NCBI GenBank assembly: GCA_027486755.1
Contig: JAIXOM010000045.1
Location: forward strand, 186,001 to 250,000
Reading direction: 5' to 3'
From: Comamonadaceae bacterium
GTDB taxonomy: Bacteria > Pseudomonadota > Gammaproteobacteria > Burkholderiales > Burkholderiaceae_C
DNA length: 64,000 nt
Shown here: piece by piece, positions 9,249 through 18,974 of the stretch
How positions within the stretch are numbered: position 1 is the first letter of the stretch
Layout of the letters: each line of letters begins with the position of its first letter
The notes under the pieces: model-generated
The model's database searches: none
What the model saw: only the letters and a program-made list of their open reading frames with translations
Told to the model about the DNA's origin: nothing
Program-made: the position numbers and the translations under genes

Positions 9249-10382
9249 TCATGGGCCTGCAGGCTCAATCCTGAGCAAAGCACCCTGGGCTTCGTCAGTC
9301 AACAGGTAAATCAGTCCGTCCGGCCCAAGGCGGACGTCGCGTATGCGTCCGATGAGGCCTTCCAGCAGCCTTTCTTCGCCGACGATTTTTTCATTCTGAA
9401 CGTCCAGCCGCACCAGCACCTGCCCGCGCAAGGCGCCCACCAGCAGATGGCCGCGCCACTGGGGAAAGCGATCACCGGTAACAAACGCCATGCCTGACGG
9501 TGCGATCGAAGGCGTCCAGACATGCAGCGGCGCCTCATACCCGGGTTTGTTCTTCGCTTCACCAATGGGCGTGCCGATGCCGTAGTTCACCCCCTGAGTC
9601 ACAAGCGGCCAGCCGTAGTTGCGACCGGAGCGCATCAGGTTGACCTCATCGCCGCCTTGTGGGCCATGCTCATGGCTCCAAATATCCCCTGTCACCGGAT
9701 GCTGCGCTGCGCCTTGGATGTTGCGGTTGCCCAGCGTCCACTTCTCGGGCCTGGCGCCTGCACGGCCCACGTAGGGGTTGTCGGCTGGGACACGCCCATC
9801 ATCGTGCAAGCGGATCACCGATCCGGCGTGGTCGTCCAGCCTTTGCGCTCGCTCCATATCGCCCCGGTCGCCCAGAGTCAGGTACACCATGCCCTGGCGG
9901 TCGAAAACAATACGTCCACCAAAGTGATGGCTGCTGCGTGTTTTGGGCACCATGCTGAACAGCACCTGCACATTTGTCATGCGCTGGCCTTGCAATTGAC
10001 CGCGCGCCAGTGCCGTGCCCCAGCCGCCCGGCCCCGGCGCGTTGTAGGCCCAATAAATCCACCCATTGCGGGCATGGTCTGGGTGTAGCACCACATCGAA
10101 AAGCCCGCCCTGCCCACGCGCAACGATCTCGGGCAGCCCTTCTATCGGCCTGGGATGCAATTTGAAATCCGCCCCCAGCACGCGCAGCCGCCCTTCGCGT
10201 TCGGACACCAGCATGCGCCCGTCCGGCAGAAATGCCACGGACCAGGGGTGTGCCAGCCCATGGGTGAGCGTGAGCACCTTGACCGACAGCTTGTCTGTAC
10301 GCAGCAGGGGCGACGAGTTTTGTGCGGCCGCTGGGCTCAGGAGCGCCAGGGTCATGGATACGAGGGCGAGGGTTAGGTGCAT
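9249..10382 (-). CDS. PQQ-dependent soluble aldose (sugar) dehydrogenase, Asd/YliI family
   Basis: Periplasmic beta-propeller enzyme. The ATG at 10382 gives a good signal peptide (MHLTLALVSMTLALLSPAAA); a GTG 21 bp upstream is an alternative. Family landmarks: GLAHPWSVAFLPDGRMLVSEREG, GQGGLFDVVLHPD, SSHHFGGRIVFD (catalytic His region), TLGDRGD, GNRNIQG, EHGPQGGDEVN, and PSGMAF. About 377 residues, as usual. It oxidises sugars or aldehydes using PQQ; calcium and PQQ contacts are in the HGPQGGDE region. No PQQ biosynthesis genes are in the window. Confidence 0.92.
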   Translation of the reverse strand: MHLTLALVSMTLALLSPAAAQNSSPLLRTDKLSVKVLTLTHGLAHPWSVAFLPDGRMLVSEREGRLRVLGADFKLHPRPIEGLPEIVARGQGGLFDVVLHPDHARNGWIYWAYNAPGPGGWGTALARGQLQGQRMTNVQVLFSMVPKTRSSHHFGGRIVFDRQGMVYLTLGDRGDMERAQRLDDHAGSVIRLHDDGRVPADNPYVGRAGARPEKWTLGNRNIQGAAQHPVTGDIWSHEHGPQGGDEVNLMRSGRNYGWPLVTQGVNYGIGTPIGEAKNKPGYEAPLHVWTPSIAPSGMAFVTGDRFPQWRGHLLVGALRGQVLVRLDVQNEKIVGEERLLEGLIGRIRDVRLGPDGLIYLLTDEAQGALLRIEPAGP

Positions 10383-10489
10383 CCGGAGATTATGAATCGG
10401 CACAGGTGGTCAATATGCGATCTGCGCCGACAACCTGGACCAAGGGGTGCAAGCTAAAGGCAGTGGTTAACGGCGCACTGGCCCGACGC

Positions 10490-10813
10490 TCAGGCCAGCA
10501 CTTTCAGACCGTGCTTTTCGACGACGGCCAGCAACTTGAGCGCCATGCCGCTCGGCCGTTTGGTGCCGGCCTCCCATTTCTGCACCGTGGACTCGCTGGT
10601 GTTCAGAAAGCGCGCAAACACCGGCTGACTGACATGTGCGCCCTCCCGAATGCGCTTGATCGCTTCAGGTGCGATCTCCACCGGCGACGCGAGGCAGGAC
10701 TCGTCGAAATCACGCATGGTCGTCTTGTCGATCGTGCCGGCACGGCTCAGCCCCTGCGCAGCGCTGTAGATGGCCTCGAAGGCGTCACTCTTGAACTTGA
10801 CTTTACGCGTCAT
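10490..10813 (-). CDS. HigA/NadS-like antitoxin, XRE-family helix-turn-helix
   Basis: 107 residues with an N-terminal dimerisation-type stretch and a C-terminal HTH: APEAIKRIREGAHVSQPVFARFLNTSESTVQKWEAGTKRPSGMALKLLAVVEKHG. This is the form of antitoxins that follow RelE/HigB-type toxins. Its ATG overlaps the stop of an upstream frame (10810-10812), which is the last 33 codons of a toxin-like gene. The antitoxin itself looks intact, so it is probably an orphan left after the toxin was cut. It may now repress only itself. Confidence 0.82.
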   Translation of the reverse strand: MTRKVKFKSDAFEAIYSAAQGLSRAGTIDKTTMRDFDESCLASPVEIAPEAIKRIREGAHVSQPVFARFLNTSESTVQKWEAGTKRPSGMALKLLAVVEKHGLKVLA

Positions 10814-10911
10814 GGGAAAAACTCCTGTAAGTCACCTTGGCTCAGCGCAGATGCCAACTCGGCATCCGTCATGCGGCCGTAGGCCTGCGCGAGTTTCCTG
10901 AAAGCAGCATG
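10810..10911 (-). pseudogene. 3' remnant of a HigB/RelE-like toxin gene
   Basis: Reading upstream of the antitoxin in frame with a TGA that overlaps its ATG gives 33 codons, ending AYGRMTDAELASALSQGDL-QEFFP. This resembles the C-terminal tail of RelE/HigB toxins encoded directly before HigA antitoxins. The frame is closed by a TAA at 10912-10914, exactly where the high-GC sequence turns AT-rich. The toxin core is missing, so insertion or deletion at the island edge has destroyed it. Confidence 0.7.
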
Positions 10912-10929
10912 TTACTCACCATCCCTGCT

Positions 10930-11406
10930 TTACTTTGGCTCCCAAACGCTGATTAGCTTATTAATAATAGCCTCTTTAACATAGAACTCAATCTTATTAT
11001 CTGTCCCTAACTGACCCTCAGTCAGATTGATCGGCACATCTAGTGATTGAGATCTCCTGTGTTTTTCTTTGACTGTTTCGTAGCGTTCCGTGTAGTAAAT
11101 CCTTTCCTCGTCGTCGTAGTCTTCTAGTAGCGACAAAGAGTAGTAATAAGTCGATAGAATTTCACAGGCTGCACTTCCAGTCAAAATAAAATAATTTCCA
11201 AACGGAATCACTAGTTCTGGACGGCTAATCCTGATCTGATTTCTTCTTTTGTTGAAGTCATTTTTTTCGTTAGGCAAGCACCTATATAGACAGTAATAGT
11301 ACCTTTCAAAGTCTTCTTCTGTTCGTAATTCTGCTTCTTGTACTTTTGGTGACATGTACTCAAGACCACAATAAGAATCCGAGTTTGAAAAGTTCATTTT
11401 GTACAT
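10930..11406 (-). CDS. AT-rich island protein of unknown function (158 aa)
   Basis: Start at the ATG at 11406 because AAAGGAGAT is placed ideally upstream; an in-frame ATG 15 bp earlier would overlap the integrase remnant. The product is rich in Tyr, Glu and Asn (YYYCLYRCLPNEKNDF; EDYDDEERIYYTERYE) with no signal peptide or membrane segment and no recognised family. Codon use is far more AT-rich than in flanking genes, marking it as transferred DNA. It lies 11 bp after the dead integrase, as cargo. The frame is intact, so it may still be expressed. Confidence 0.6.
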   Translation of the reverse strand: MYKMNFSNSDSYCGLEYMSPKVQEAELRTEEDFERYYYCLYRCLPNEKNDFNKRRNQIRISRPELVIPFGNYFILTGSAACEILSTYYYSLSLLEDYDDEERIYYTERYETVKEKHRRSQSLDVPINLTEGQLGTDNKIEFYVKEAIINKLISVWEPK

Positions 11407-11417
11407 TTGATCTCCTT

Positions 11418-12215
11418 TCATTTCGGAATAAGCATTCCATCCATAACGTGGTAGCCAGCCAGTGCGTTACTAACCACCTTTTCTTCAGTCGTGTGGTAGT
11501 AGGTTTTCTCAATTTGCGTGATGATTGTGCCGCACATCTCAGCAACGACAGCAGGCGGCAGATTGCTGCTGACACGCTGTATGATGAAGTAGTGTCGTAA
11601 GCTGAAGGGCACTAAACCACGTTTATCAACATTAAGAATTTTAGATAACACCATTAACTTGTCAAAATGTACGCCTATCGCTCTTGCTATGATGGCTGAC
11701 TTTCCATCTGTACTGAGGATTAAATCATCTTGCACAGCCTGCAATAGCTGACGCTCATTAATTTTTTCCGCTTGTTGCTTTCTTGCAAGCTAAAGCATTC
11801 CCTTTAGGTAAACAGAATCTTTAACGACAAATTGACGAGTTTTTCTAACCGTACTTGTCTCTCCACGCACAGTCACCTTAATCAAATCAAAGTCGTTGTT
11901 CCATGCTTTTTCGTGCTCCATATCTTCAATGTCACGCCACCTAACCTGAAGCTGATCACCACACCGCAACCCAGTTATCAAAGAGAAACCTAAGTAATTG
12001 TGACCTGCCCCTTCCGGCATACCAATCAAAAGGAAGGAAGCCCAAGGTGTGACCCTGATCCCAATTCCTTACCGTTCGAGAGTAGGATTTTCCGGCTCCT
12101 TGCCTTCCTTAGCAAGTCACATACGCATCTGCCAATATTCGCCTCGCTTGTAGATTACAGCTTCGTCAAATATGGGTTCTTCGTCGTCGTTAAATGAGTG
12201 TTTTTTAAGCGGCAT
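11418..12215 (-). pseudogene. Degenerate tyrosine-recombinase (integrase) gene with three in-frame stops
   Basis: One reading frame from an ATG at 12215 to a TGA at 11418 reads as a phage-type integrase but is broken by TGA, TAA and TAG (the last at 11790-11792). The N-terminal part FDEAVIYKRGEYWQMRM is the arm/SAM-like start of known island integrases. GFSLITGLRCGDQLQVRW holds the first catalytic Arg, and FSLRHYFIIQRV plus the Tyr in QIEKTYYH form the C-terminal box. Only about 260 codons remain where about 350-400 are expected, so the middle is deleted too. It faces away from guaA, directly after that gene's 3' end, as guaA-targeting integrases do. Confidence 0.85.
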
Positions 12216-12228
12216 TGGTCGACCTTCT

Positions 12229-12549
12229 TTAGTACTGCTCTCGCCATTCTTTGCTACACCTAGCACATTTAAGGTCTAATAACTTACCTTTCGGAATTCT
12301 TAATTTTTTACCGCAACTCTGGCAAGCAATCACTACTTTTTCATCAGGTTTTTCGTTAGTTGAGGCTGTTGTTTTCTTAGATCTATTTTTAAGGTACTCA
12401 CCTAACGGGATTGCTATTAAAAAAAATGGCCAAGCGAAGAACACAAGACTGGCCATAAAAAGCCGCATCAGTAAGTACTGAGAACGATCATCGATAAACA
12501 TAGCAATCGCAGCGATAGCGCCAATTGCTATATAGATTGCTTCAAGCAT
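12229..12549 (-). CDS. Small membrane protein with a zinc-ribbon tail
   Basis: 106 residues. Two hydrophobic segments near the N-terminus (AIYIAIGAIAAIAMFI and LFMASLVFFAWPFFLIAIPLG), a basic Lys/Ser/Thr linker, then a C-terminal CxxC-17-CxxC pair (CQSCGKKLRIPKGKLLDLKC, then ARC) that should bind zinc. The zinc part resembles MJ0042/zf-ribbon domains. AT-rich and located in the guaA-adjacent island, 13 bp upstream of the dead integrase. Function unknown; frame intact. Confidence 0.65.
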   Translation of the reverse strand: MLEAIYIAIGAIAAIAMFIDDRSQYLLMRLFMASLVFFAWPFFLIAIPLGEYLKNRSKKTTASTNEKPDEKVVIACQSCGKKLRIPKGKLLDLKCARCSKEWREQY

Positions 12550-12749
12550 AGGTTTACTAATGGCTTCTTTAGCGAAAAGTTGGTGGACTTTCGGAACTTA
12601 GAGTCACTACGTATTTGAACAGCTACAGCTTTGTGTAGCTTTATGTAACTTTAATGCCAACGCCCAACTAAATCAACGACTTAGTTGGGCGTGTGCCACT
12701 TTTGTATAATTTGAAAACCTATATAAATCAACAACTTACGTGATAAAAA
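12550..12749. other. guaA-island junction with an 11-bp perfect hairpin and short direct repeats
   Basis: About 200 bp of AT-rich sequence between guaA and the island. At 12661-12691 there is a perfect 11-bp inverted repeat (CGCCCAACTAA and TTAGTTGGGCG) around a 9-base loop, without a clear T-run. Within and after it AAATCAACGACTTA (12670-12683) recurs as AAATCAACAACTTA (12725-12738). These could be recombination-site or terminator remnants. No matching right-hand attachment copy was found near 10.91 kb. Confidence 0.45.
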
Positions 12750-14396
12750 TCACTCCCACTCGATCGTCGCCGGCGGCTTCGAGCTCACGTCGTAGGTCAC
12801 TCGATTGATGCCGCGCACCTCGTTGATGATGCGGCCTGAGACTTTCTTGAGCAGGGCGTATGGTAGCTCGGCCCAGTCGGCGGTCATAAAGTCGCTGGTC
12901 TGCACCGCGCGCAGCGCCACCACGTAGTCGTAGGTGCGGCCGTCGCCCATCACGCCCACGCTCTTGACCGGCAGGAACACGGTAAAAGCTTGGCTGGTCA
13001 GGTCGTACCAGCTCTTGCCGCTGTGGCTGTCGATCGTGCTGCGCAATTCTTCGATGAAGATCGCATCGGCTCGGCGCAGCAGGTCGGCATATTCTTTCTT
13101 GACCTCACCCAGGATACGCACGCCCAGCCCCGGCCCCGGGAAGGGGTGGCGGTAGACCATGTCGCGCGGCAGGCCCAGGGCCACGCCGAGCTCGCGCACC
13201 TCGTCCTTGAACAGGTCGCGAAGAGGCTCCAGCAGCTTGAGGCCCAACTGCTCGGGCAGGCCACCCACGTTGTGGTGGCTCTTAATCGTCACCGCCTTCT
13301 TGCTCTTGGCACCGCCGCTTTCAATCACGTCGGGATAAATGGTGCCCTGGGCCAGGAAGGTGGCGCCCTTGACGGCCGGCCGGCCGTCAATTCCTGAAGC
13401 CTTGCCCGCACCCCCTGTTTTGAGCTTAGCCGCCTCGGCCTTGAACACGTCGACAAACAAGCCACCGATGATCTTGCGCTTTTGCTCGGGCTCGCTCACG
13501 CCGGCCAGCTTGCCTAGGAAAAGATCGCTGGCGCCCACCCGGATGACCTTGGCATGCAGGCGCCCTTCGAACATCTCCATGACCATGTCGCCCTCATTGA
13601 GGCGCAGCAGGCCGTGATCGACAAACACGCAGGTCAGTTGGTCCCCAATGGCGCGGTGAATTAACGCAGCCGCCACCGAGGAATCGACGCCGCCGGAAAG
13701 ACCCAGAATGACTTCCTCGTCGCCCACCTGCTCGCGAATTCGGGCAACGGCTTCGTTGATGTAATTGCCCATGATCCAGTCAGGCTGCGTGCCGCAAATG
13801 CCCAGCACAAAGCGCTCAAGCAGCGCCCTGCCCTGCAGCGTGTGCGTGACCTCGGGGTGGAACTGCACTGCGTAAAAGCGACGGGCTTCGTCAGCCATTC
13901 CGGCGATTGGGCAACTGGGCGTGCTGGCCATGACTTTGAAGCCCGGTGGCAATGCGGTCACCTTGTCACCATGGCTCATCCACACCTTGAGCATGCCGTG
14001 GCCTTCGGCGGTGGAAAAGTCTTCGATGCCTTTGAGCAATTCGGTGTGGCCATGGGCCCGGACCTCGGCGTAGCCGAACTCACGGGTGTTCGAGCCCTCG
14101 ACCTTGCCGCCCAACTGGTTGGCCATGGTCTGCATGCCGTAGCAGATGCCCAGCACCGGAATGCCCAGCTCAAACACCGCATCAGGCGCGCGGTCGTCCA
14201 CTTCGTACACGCTGGCGTGGCTGCCCGAGAGGATGATGCCCTTGAGCTGGCCGTCTGCAGCGAATTGGCGCACCCAGTCGCTGCTGACATCGCAAGGGTG
14301 GACCTCGCAATACACATGGGCTTCGCGCACGCGGCGGGCGATCAGCTGTGTGACTTGCGAGCCGAAGTCGAGGATGAGGATTTTTTGGTGGGACAT
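12750..14396 (-). CDS. guaA: GMP synthase (glutamine-hydrolysing)
   Basis: 548 residues; start at [14 protein letters not shown] (14396), the family start, rather than in-frame ATGs further upstream that overlap the hepT remnant. Converts XMP to GMP with glutamine and ATP. N-terminal class I glutaminase: VLGICYGMQ (nucleophile Cys) and FHPEV (His). ATP-pyrophosphatase: the [11 protein letters not shown] loop. The C-terminal dimer domain ends PPATIEWE. An insert at [16 protein letters not shown] makes it slightly longer than the E. coli enzyme. guaB lies upstream on the same strand with a toxin-antitoxin pair between them. The 3' end is a classic genomic-island target, and a decayed island follows it here. 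Confidence 0.97.
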   Translation of the reverse strand: MSHQKILILDFGSQVTQLIARRVREAHVYCEVHPCDVSSDWVRQFAADGQLKGIILSGSHASVYEVDDRAPDAVFELGIPVLGICYGMQTMANQLGGKVEGSNTREFGYAEVRAHGHTELLKGIEDFSTAEGHGMLKVWMSHGDKVTALPPGFKVMASTPSCPIAGMADEARRFYAVQFHPEVTHTLQGRALLERFVLGICGTQPDWIMGNYINEAVARIREQVGDEEVILGLSGGVDSSVAAALIHRAIGDQLTCVFVDHGLLRLNEGDMVMEMFEGRLHAKVIRVGASDLFLGKLAGVSEPEQKRKIIGGLFVDVFKAEAAKLKTGGAGKASGIDGRPAVKGATFLAQGTIYPDVIESGGAKSKKAVTIKSHHNVGGLPEQLGLKLLEPLRDLFKDEVRELGVALGLPRDMVYRHPFPGPGLGVRILGEVKKEYADLLRRADAIFIEELRSTIDSHSGKSWYDLTSQAFTVFLPVKSVGVMGDGRTYDYVVALRAVQTSDFMTADWAELPYALLKKVSGRIINEVRGINRVTYDVSSKPPATIEWE

Positions 14397-14406
14397 GCCG
14401 AAACCG

Positions 14407-14580
14407 TCAGGGTTGGGAAGATGCGTCATCGGCAAGCATGGCCTGCACACTGCTGATCAGAGGCGGTAGGTGCTTATCCACCACCGCCTTGACGGTCAGT
14501 GGGTCAATGTCACCCAGATAGTTGTGAACCAAGACGTTGCGAAAGCCGCTGATTTCCCGCCATGGCCAGGACTTGCTCAT
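14407..14580 (-). CDS. Truncated HepT-like toxin (57 aa)
   Basis: A short frame starting ATGAGC at 14580, overlapping the mntA stop in an ATGA arrangement, and ending 10 bp before guaA. It reads [20 protein letters not shown], which contains the HEPN RX4HXY motif (R-N-V-L-V-H-N-Y) of HepT RNases, followed by the usual C-terminal helix. Full HepT proteins have about 110-140 residues with two N-terminal helices; these are absent, apparently lost by an in-frame deletion just after the start. Probably inactive, although the catalytic motif survives. Confidence 0.75.
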   Translation of the reverse strand: MSKSWPWREISGFRNVLVHNYLGDIDPLTVKAVVDKHLPPLISSVQAMLADDASSQP

Positions 14581-14867
14581 AAGGGCACAGCCTCGGCCAG
14601 CACCTGGTCCCGCAGATGAGGGTTGAGCTCATGCTCGGGCACCAGGTCTACCTTGCGCTGAAGAAGCTCACCCAGACCTTGCACCAAGGGCATGCGCTGC
14701 GTCAGGAGGTCATAGCCCCGAGGGAATTCCACCAGAAAGTCCACATCGCTGTCGCTTGTTTCTTCACCCCGTGCTACTGAACCAAATACACGCAGACGAC
14801 TAGCGCCGAACTGCGAAGCCAGGCCGGTGAGGCGGGGACTCATCAGGCGAAGTTGGTCCAGCAACAT
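14577..14867 (-). CDS. MntA-like minimal nucleotidyltransferase (antitoxin)
   Basis: 96 residues. The motif GSVARGEETSDSDVDFLVEF is the GSx10DxD active site of minimal nucleotidyltransferases, which in the MntA/HepT (type VII) system AMPylate the HEPN toxin on its motif tyrosine. Motif and length are intact. It is translationally coupled to the shortened HepT frame after it and lies between guaB and guaA. With a reduced toxin it may be a relic, or its target may be the remaining HEPN motif. Confidence 0.85.
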   Translation of the reverse strand: MLLDQLRLMSPRLTGLASQFGASRLRVFGSVARGEETSDSDVDFLVEFPRGYDLLTQRMPLVQGLGELLQRKVDLVPEHELNPHLRDQVLAEAVPL

Positions 14868-14922
14868 GGGGTTTCCTCACAAGAGTTGGGTTCAGGCCCC
14901 GATGTCCATCGGTGACGGAGTC

Positions 14923-16419
<1,497 letters not shown>

Positions 16420-16484
16420 CTATGGCGCTCGCCCCGGCTTTGGGCCCGGTCGCCTTGCATCAGCCTTAGGCCTGGAACCGGCAA

Positions 16485-16814
16485 TCAATAGCCAGGTTTG
16501 GCGCCCGGCCGGCGCTTGGCAAACAGGCCTGCCGTGCGCGCGCCCTGCCCCTTAAAGCGCTCGCGCCGGGCCACCTTGGGGTCGACCCGCAGCGGCCGAT
16601 AGACCTCCAGCCGGTCGCCATCCTGCAAGGCGGCGGCAGGCGTGCAGCGGCGTCCCCAAATGCCCAGCAGCCAGCCGGCAGCGCCCGGTGCCTCGTCCTG
16701 CCGGTCGATACCGCAGGCCTGCAGCGCCTGGCTGGCCCGGGCGCCCTCGGGCAGATGGATTTGGAATTCCTGAACCTGGCGCGGGGCCAGGCAGTGGGCG
16801 ACGGTGATGCGCAT
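16485..16814 (-). CDS. rnfH: RnfH/RatB family ubiquitin-like protein
   Basis: 109 residues with a ubiquitin-like fold: starts MRITVAHCLAPRQVQEFQIHLPEGA, core GIWGRRCTPAAALQDGDRLEVYRPLRVDPK, then a basic tail RRERFKGQGARTAGLFAKRR. UPF0125/RnfH proteins usually follow ratA, as here, 23 bp downstream. Biochemical role is not established; the family is named after rnf clusters but occurs without them. Confidence 0.92.
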   Translation of the reverse strand: MRITVAHCLAPRQVQEFQIHLPEGARASQALQACGIDRQDEAPGAAGWLLGIWGRRCTPAAALQDGDRLEVYRPLRVDPKVARRERFKGQGARTAGLFAKRRPGAKPGY

Positions 16815-16837
16815 GGCGAACTGGAGTACGCCGCCCT

Positions 16838-17281
16838 TCAGCTGGCGTCATAAACCTGGTTGGCGCGCTTGACGAATGCATCGACCAGGCTGCCGGCGAT
16901 TTTGTCGAACACCGGGCCAACCAGGGTGGCCAGGGTCAGGCTGCTGAAGTCGTAGCGCAGGCTAAAGTCGATCTTGCAGGCACGCTGGCCCTCGCCCAAG
17001 GGCGTGAAGTCCCACTGCCCTTCCAGCTTGGAAAACGGGCCTTCGACCAATTCCATCAGAATCTGGCGGCCCGGCACATGGGCATTGCGGGTGGTAAAGC
17101 CCTGCCGTATGCCACCAAAGGCGATGCCGACCCGCGCCGTCATCGCCTGCTCCTCCTGGCTGAGCACGCTGGCTTGGTCGCACCAGGGCAGAAAGTGGGG
17201 GTAGCTGTCCACATCCGTCACGAGTGAAAACATCTCGTCGGCGCTGAACCAGATCAGTACGGACTTGTGAACGGTTTTCAT
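16838..17281 (-). CDS. ratA: RatA-type START/polyketide-cyclase-like protein (ribosome association toxin family)
   Basis: 147 residues from the ATG at 17281 ([21 protein letters not shown]), the family start; an upstream extension would overlap smpB. The sequence [19 protein letters not shown] and [20 protein letters not shown] match the START-like fold of RatA/YfjG and of COQ10-type ubiquinone-binding proteins. In E. coli RatA was reported to block 70S formation; a ubiquinone-related role is the alternative. Divergent from smpB with only 50 bp between starts, and followed by rnfH. Confidence 0.92.
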   Translation of the reverse strand: MKTVHKSVLIWFSADEMFSLVTDVDSYPHFLPWCDQASVLSQEEQAMTARVGIAFGGIRQGFTTRNAHVPGRQILMELVEGPFSKLEGQWDFTPLGEGQRACKIDFSLRYDFSSLTLATLVGPVFDKIAGSLVDAFVKRANQVYDAS

Positions 17282-17331
17282 ACAATACTTGGTTGTTTCC
17301 ATTGTATGACTCGGTGGACAAGCCACCTCGC
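17282..17331. promoter_or_regulatory. Divergent ratA/smpB promoter region with an inverted repeat
   Basis: Fifty bases separate the two start codons. CATACAAT at 17279-17286 (including the ratA start) and ATTGTATG at 17301-17308 form a perfect 8-bp inverted repeat with 14 bases between. Each arm can act as an extended -10-like element facing opposite ways, or the pair may be one operator. Shared control of both genes is inferred. Confidence 0.4.
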
Positions 17332-17829
17332 ATGACCCAAAAACCCACCGACAAACGCAAGCGTGAACCCGCCAACGGCGGACGTATCGCCGAAAACAAG
17401 CGCGCACTGTTCAACTACCACATCGAGGAGCGCTTCGAGGCGGGCATGGTTCTGGAGGGCTGGGAGGTCAAGGCGGTGCGCGCCGGCAAGGTGCAGTTAA
17501 CCGACGGTTATGTGGTCATCAAGGACGGCGAGCTTTTCATCATCGGCTGCCAGATCAACCCGCTGGGTACCGCCTCTACCCATGTCAGGCCCGACTCGGT
17601 GCGCACCAAAAAGCTGCTGATGCACAAGGACGAGATCCGGCGACTGGTGGGCAAGACCGAGCAAAAGGGCTACACCCTGGTGCCGCTGAACCTGCACTGG
17701 AAGACCGGCCGCATCAAGTGTGAAATTGCCCTGGCCAAGGGCAAGGCCGAGCACGACAAGCGCGACAGCATCAAGGAGCGCGAGGGCAAGCGCGAGGTCG
17801 AGCGCGCGATGAAGTCCCGCCAGCGCTGA
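17332..17829 (+). CDS. smpB: SsrA-binding protein SmpB
   Basis: 165 residues from the ATG at 17332; an in-frame ATG 39 bp upstream lies in the promoter region. Binds tmRNA and brings it to stalled ribosomes. Family signatures: [37 protein letters not shown], the [14 protein letters not shown] barrel, and a basic C-terminal tail ending in KSRQR that forms the helix in the mRNA channel. Divergent from ratA and convergent with the enoyl-CoA hydratase-family gene, with 18 bp between the stops. Confidence 0.97.
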   Translation: MTQKPTDKRKREPANGGRIAENKRALFNYHIEERFEAGMVLEGWEVKAVRAGKVQLTDGYVVIKDGELFIIGCQINPLGTASTHVRPDSVRTKKLLMHKDEIRRLVGKTEQKGYTLVPLNLHWKTGRIKCEIALAKGKAEHDKRDSIKEREGKREVERAMKSRQR

Positions 17830-17854
17830 GGCTCTAGCCTGCTTGGCTCAGCGC
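17824..17854. terminator. Candidate bidirectional terminator between convergent genes
   Basis: GCGCTGAG (17824-17831) and CTCAGCGC (17847-17854) form a perfect 8-bp inverted repeat that includes both stop codons of the convergent smpB and hydrolase genes. There is no T-run, so intrinsic termination is uncertain. Confidence 0.35.
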
Positions 17855-18963
17855 AGCTGGCGCAGCGGGTGCGCCTCGGGCGCCACCGGGCTGATGAAAA
17901 ACTGCGCCACTTCCGCTGGGTCGACATCGGCTATCTGAGCCGGCTTCCAGCGCGGTTGGTGGTCCTTGTCGACCGCCAAGGCACGGATGCCTTCAACCGT
18001 TTCACTGTCAGCCACCGGGCGATGGTGAAAGCAGCGCCAGACCATGTCCCACTCCATCCGCAGTTCGTCGGCCAGATCCATGCTGCGGGCACGCCGGATT
18101 TGTTCGAGCGTGACATGCAGCATCAGCGGCGAGCGCTCGCGCAGGGCAGCCGCGGTCTGCTGACTCAGCGCATCGCCGCCGGCATCGAGCGCAGCCAGAA
18201 TCTGTGCCACCGTGGGCAAGCTAAAGGCGGCCTGCAAAACCGCCGGCAGGCTCGCGCCAGAGTTGGTGTCAGGCAAGCGCTCCTTCAGGAAGGACAGGGC
18301 TTGCTCAGCGCTCGCAAAGGCAGTGCAGGCCAGGCCTTGCCATAGCCCGGCCTGCTCGCTCGCGGCCATGCGTACATCGGCCAGGCCATAGGCGATGGCC
18401 GTATCGGCGGCAATCACCTCGCCGGTCAAGGCCAGATACTCGCCGACCGCGCCCGGGCAGCGGCTGAGAAAGTGGCCGCCGCCGACGTCTGGGAACAGGC
18501 CTATCTTGGTCTCGGGCATGGCCATCTTGGTTTTTTCGGTCACGATGCGCAGGGCTATGCCTTGGCACAGGCCCATGCCGCCACCCATGACCACCCCGTC
18601 CATGAAGGCCACGATAGGTTTGCCGTAGGTTTGTATCAGGTGGTTGAGGGCGTATTCCTGGGTGAAAAAATCGTCCAGGGCGCTGTCACCCGCTTTAGCT
18701 GCGTCATGGAAGAAGCGAATGTCGCCGCCGGCACAAAAGTGACCGAACCAGCGCTCGGGCGTGCCGGCCGCGCCAGCCTTGTTGCTGCCGCGCAGGGCCA
18801 CCAATTGCACCTCAGGGTCATCGCGCCATTGCAGCAGGGCCTGGGTGATATCGCCGATCATGCCCAGTGAAAGCGCGTTCATGGCCTCAGGGCGATGAAG
18901 GCTGATCAGCCCGACGCTGGCGCCGCGTTCGGCCAGCACATGCGATGGCTTGGAATTGTTCAT
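17848..18963 (-). CDS. Enoyl-CoA hydratase/isomerase family, 3-hydroxyisobutyryl-CoA hydrolase-like
   Basis: 371 residues from the ATG at 18963 (MNNSKPSHVLAERGA), preceded by GAGGAG. Crotonase fold with the features of HIBYL-CoA hydrolases: HFCAGGDIRFF oxyanion loop, VMGGGMGL, PETKIGLFPDVGGGHFLSR with the catalytic Glu, and a C-terminal HIBYL domain (RSMDLADELRMEWDMVWR). The family acts in valine breakdown; close relatives include hydratases, so the exact reaction is not certain. Last gene of the rimP-to-hydrolase run, 11 bp after the EamA gene. Confidence 0.88.
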   Translation of the reverse strand: MNNSKPSHVLAERGASVGLISLHRPEAMNALSLGMIGDITQALLQWRDDPEVQLVALRGSNKAGAAGTPERWFGHFCAGGDIRFFHDAAKAGDSALDDFFTQEYALNHLIQTYGKPIVAFMDGVVMGGGMGLCQGIALRIVTEKTKMAMPETKIGLFPDVGGGHFLSRCPGAVGEYLALTGEVIAADTAIAYGLADVRMAASEQAGLWQGLACTAFASAEQALSFLKERLPDTNSGASLPAVLQAAFSLPTVAQILAALDAGGDALSQQTAAALRERSPLMLHVTLEQIRRARSMDLADELRMEWDMVWRCFHHRPVADSETVEGIRALAVDKDHQPRWKPAQIADVDPAEVAQFFISPVAPEAHPLRQLR

Positions 18964-18974
18964 CTGCAGACTCC

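Noticed and set aside
12661..12691. Intrinsic terminator for guaA
   Set aside because: Strong stem but no T-run on either strand, so it is reported only as a hairpin.
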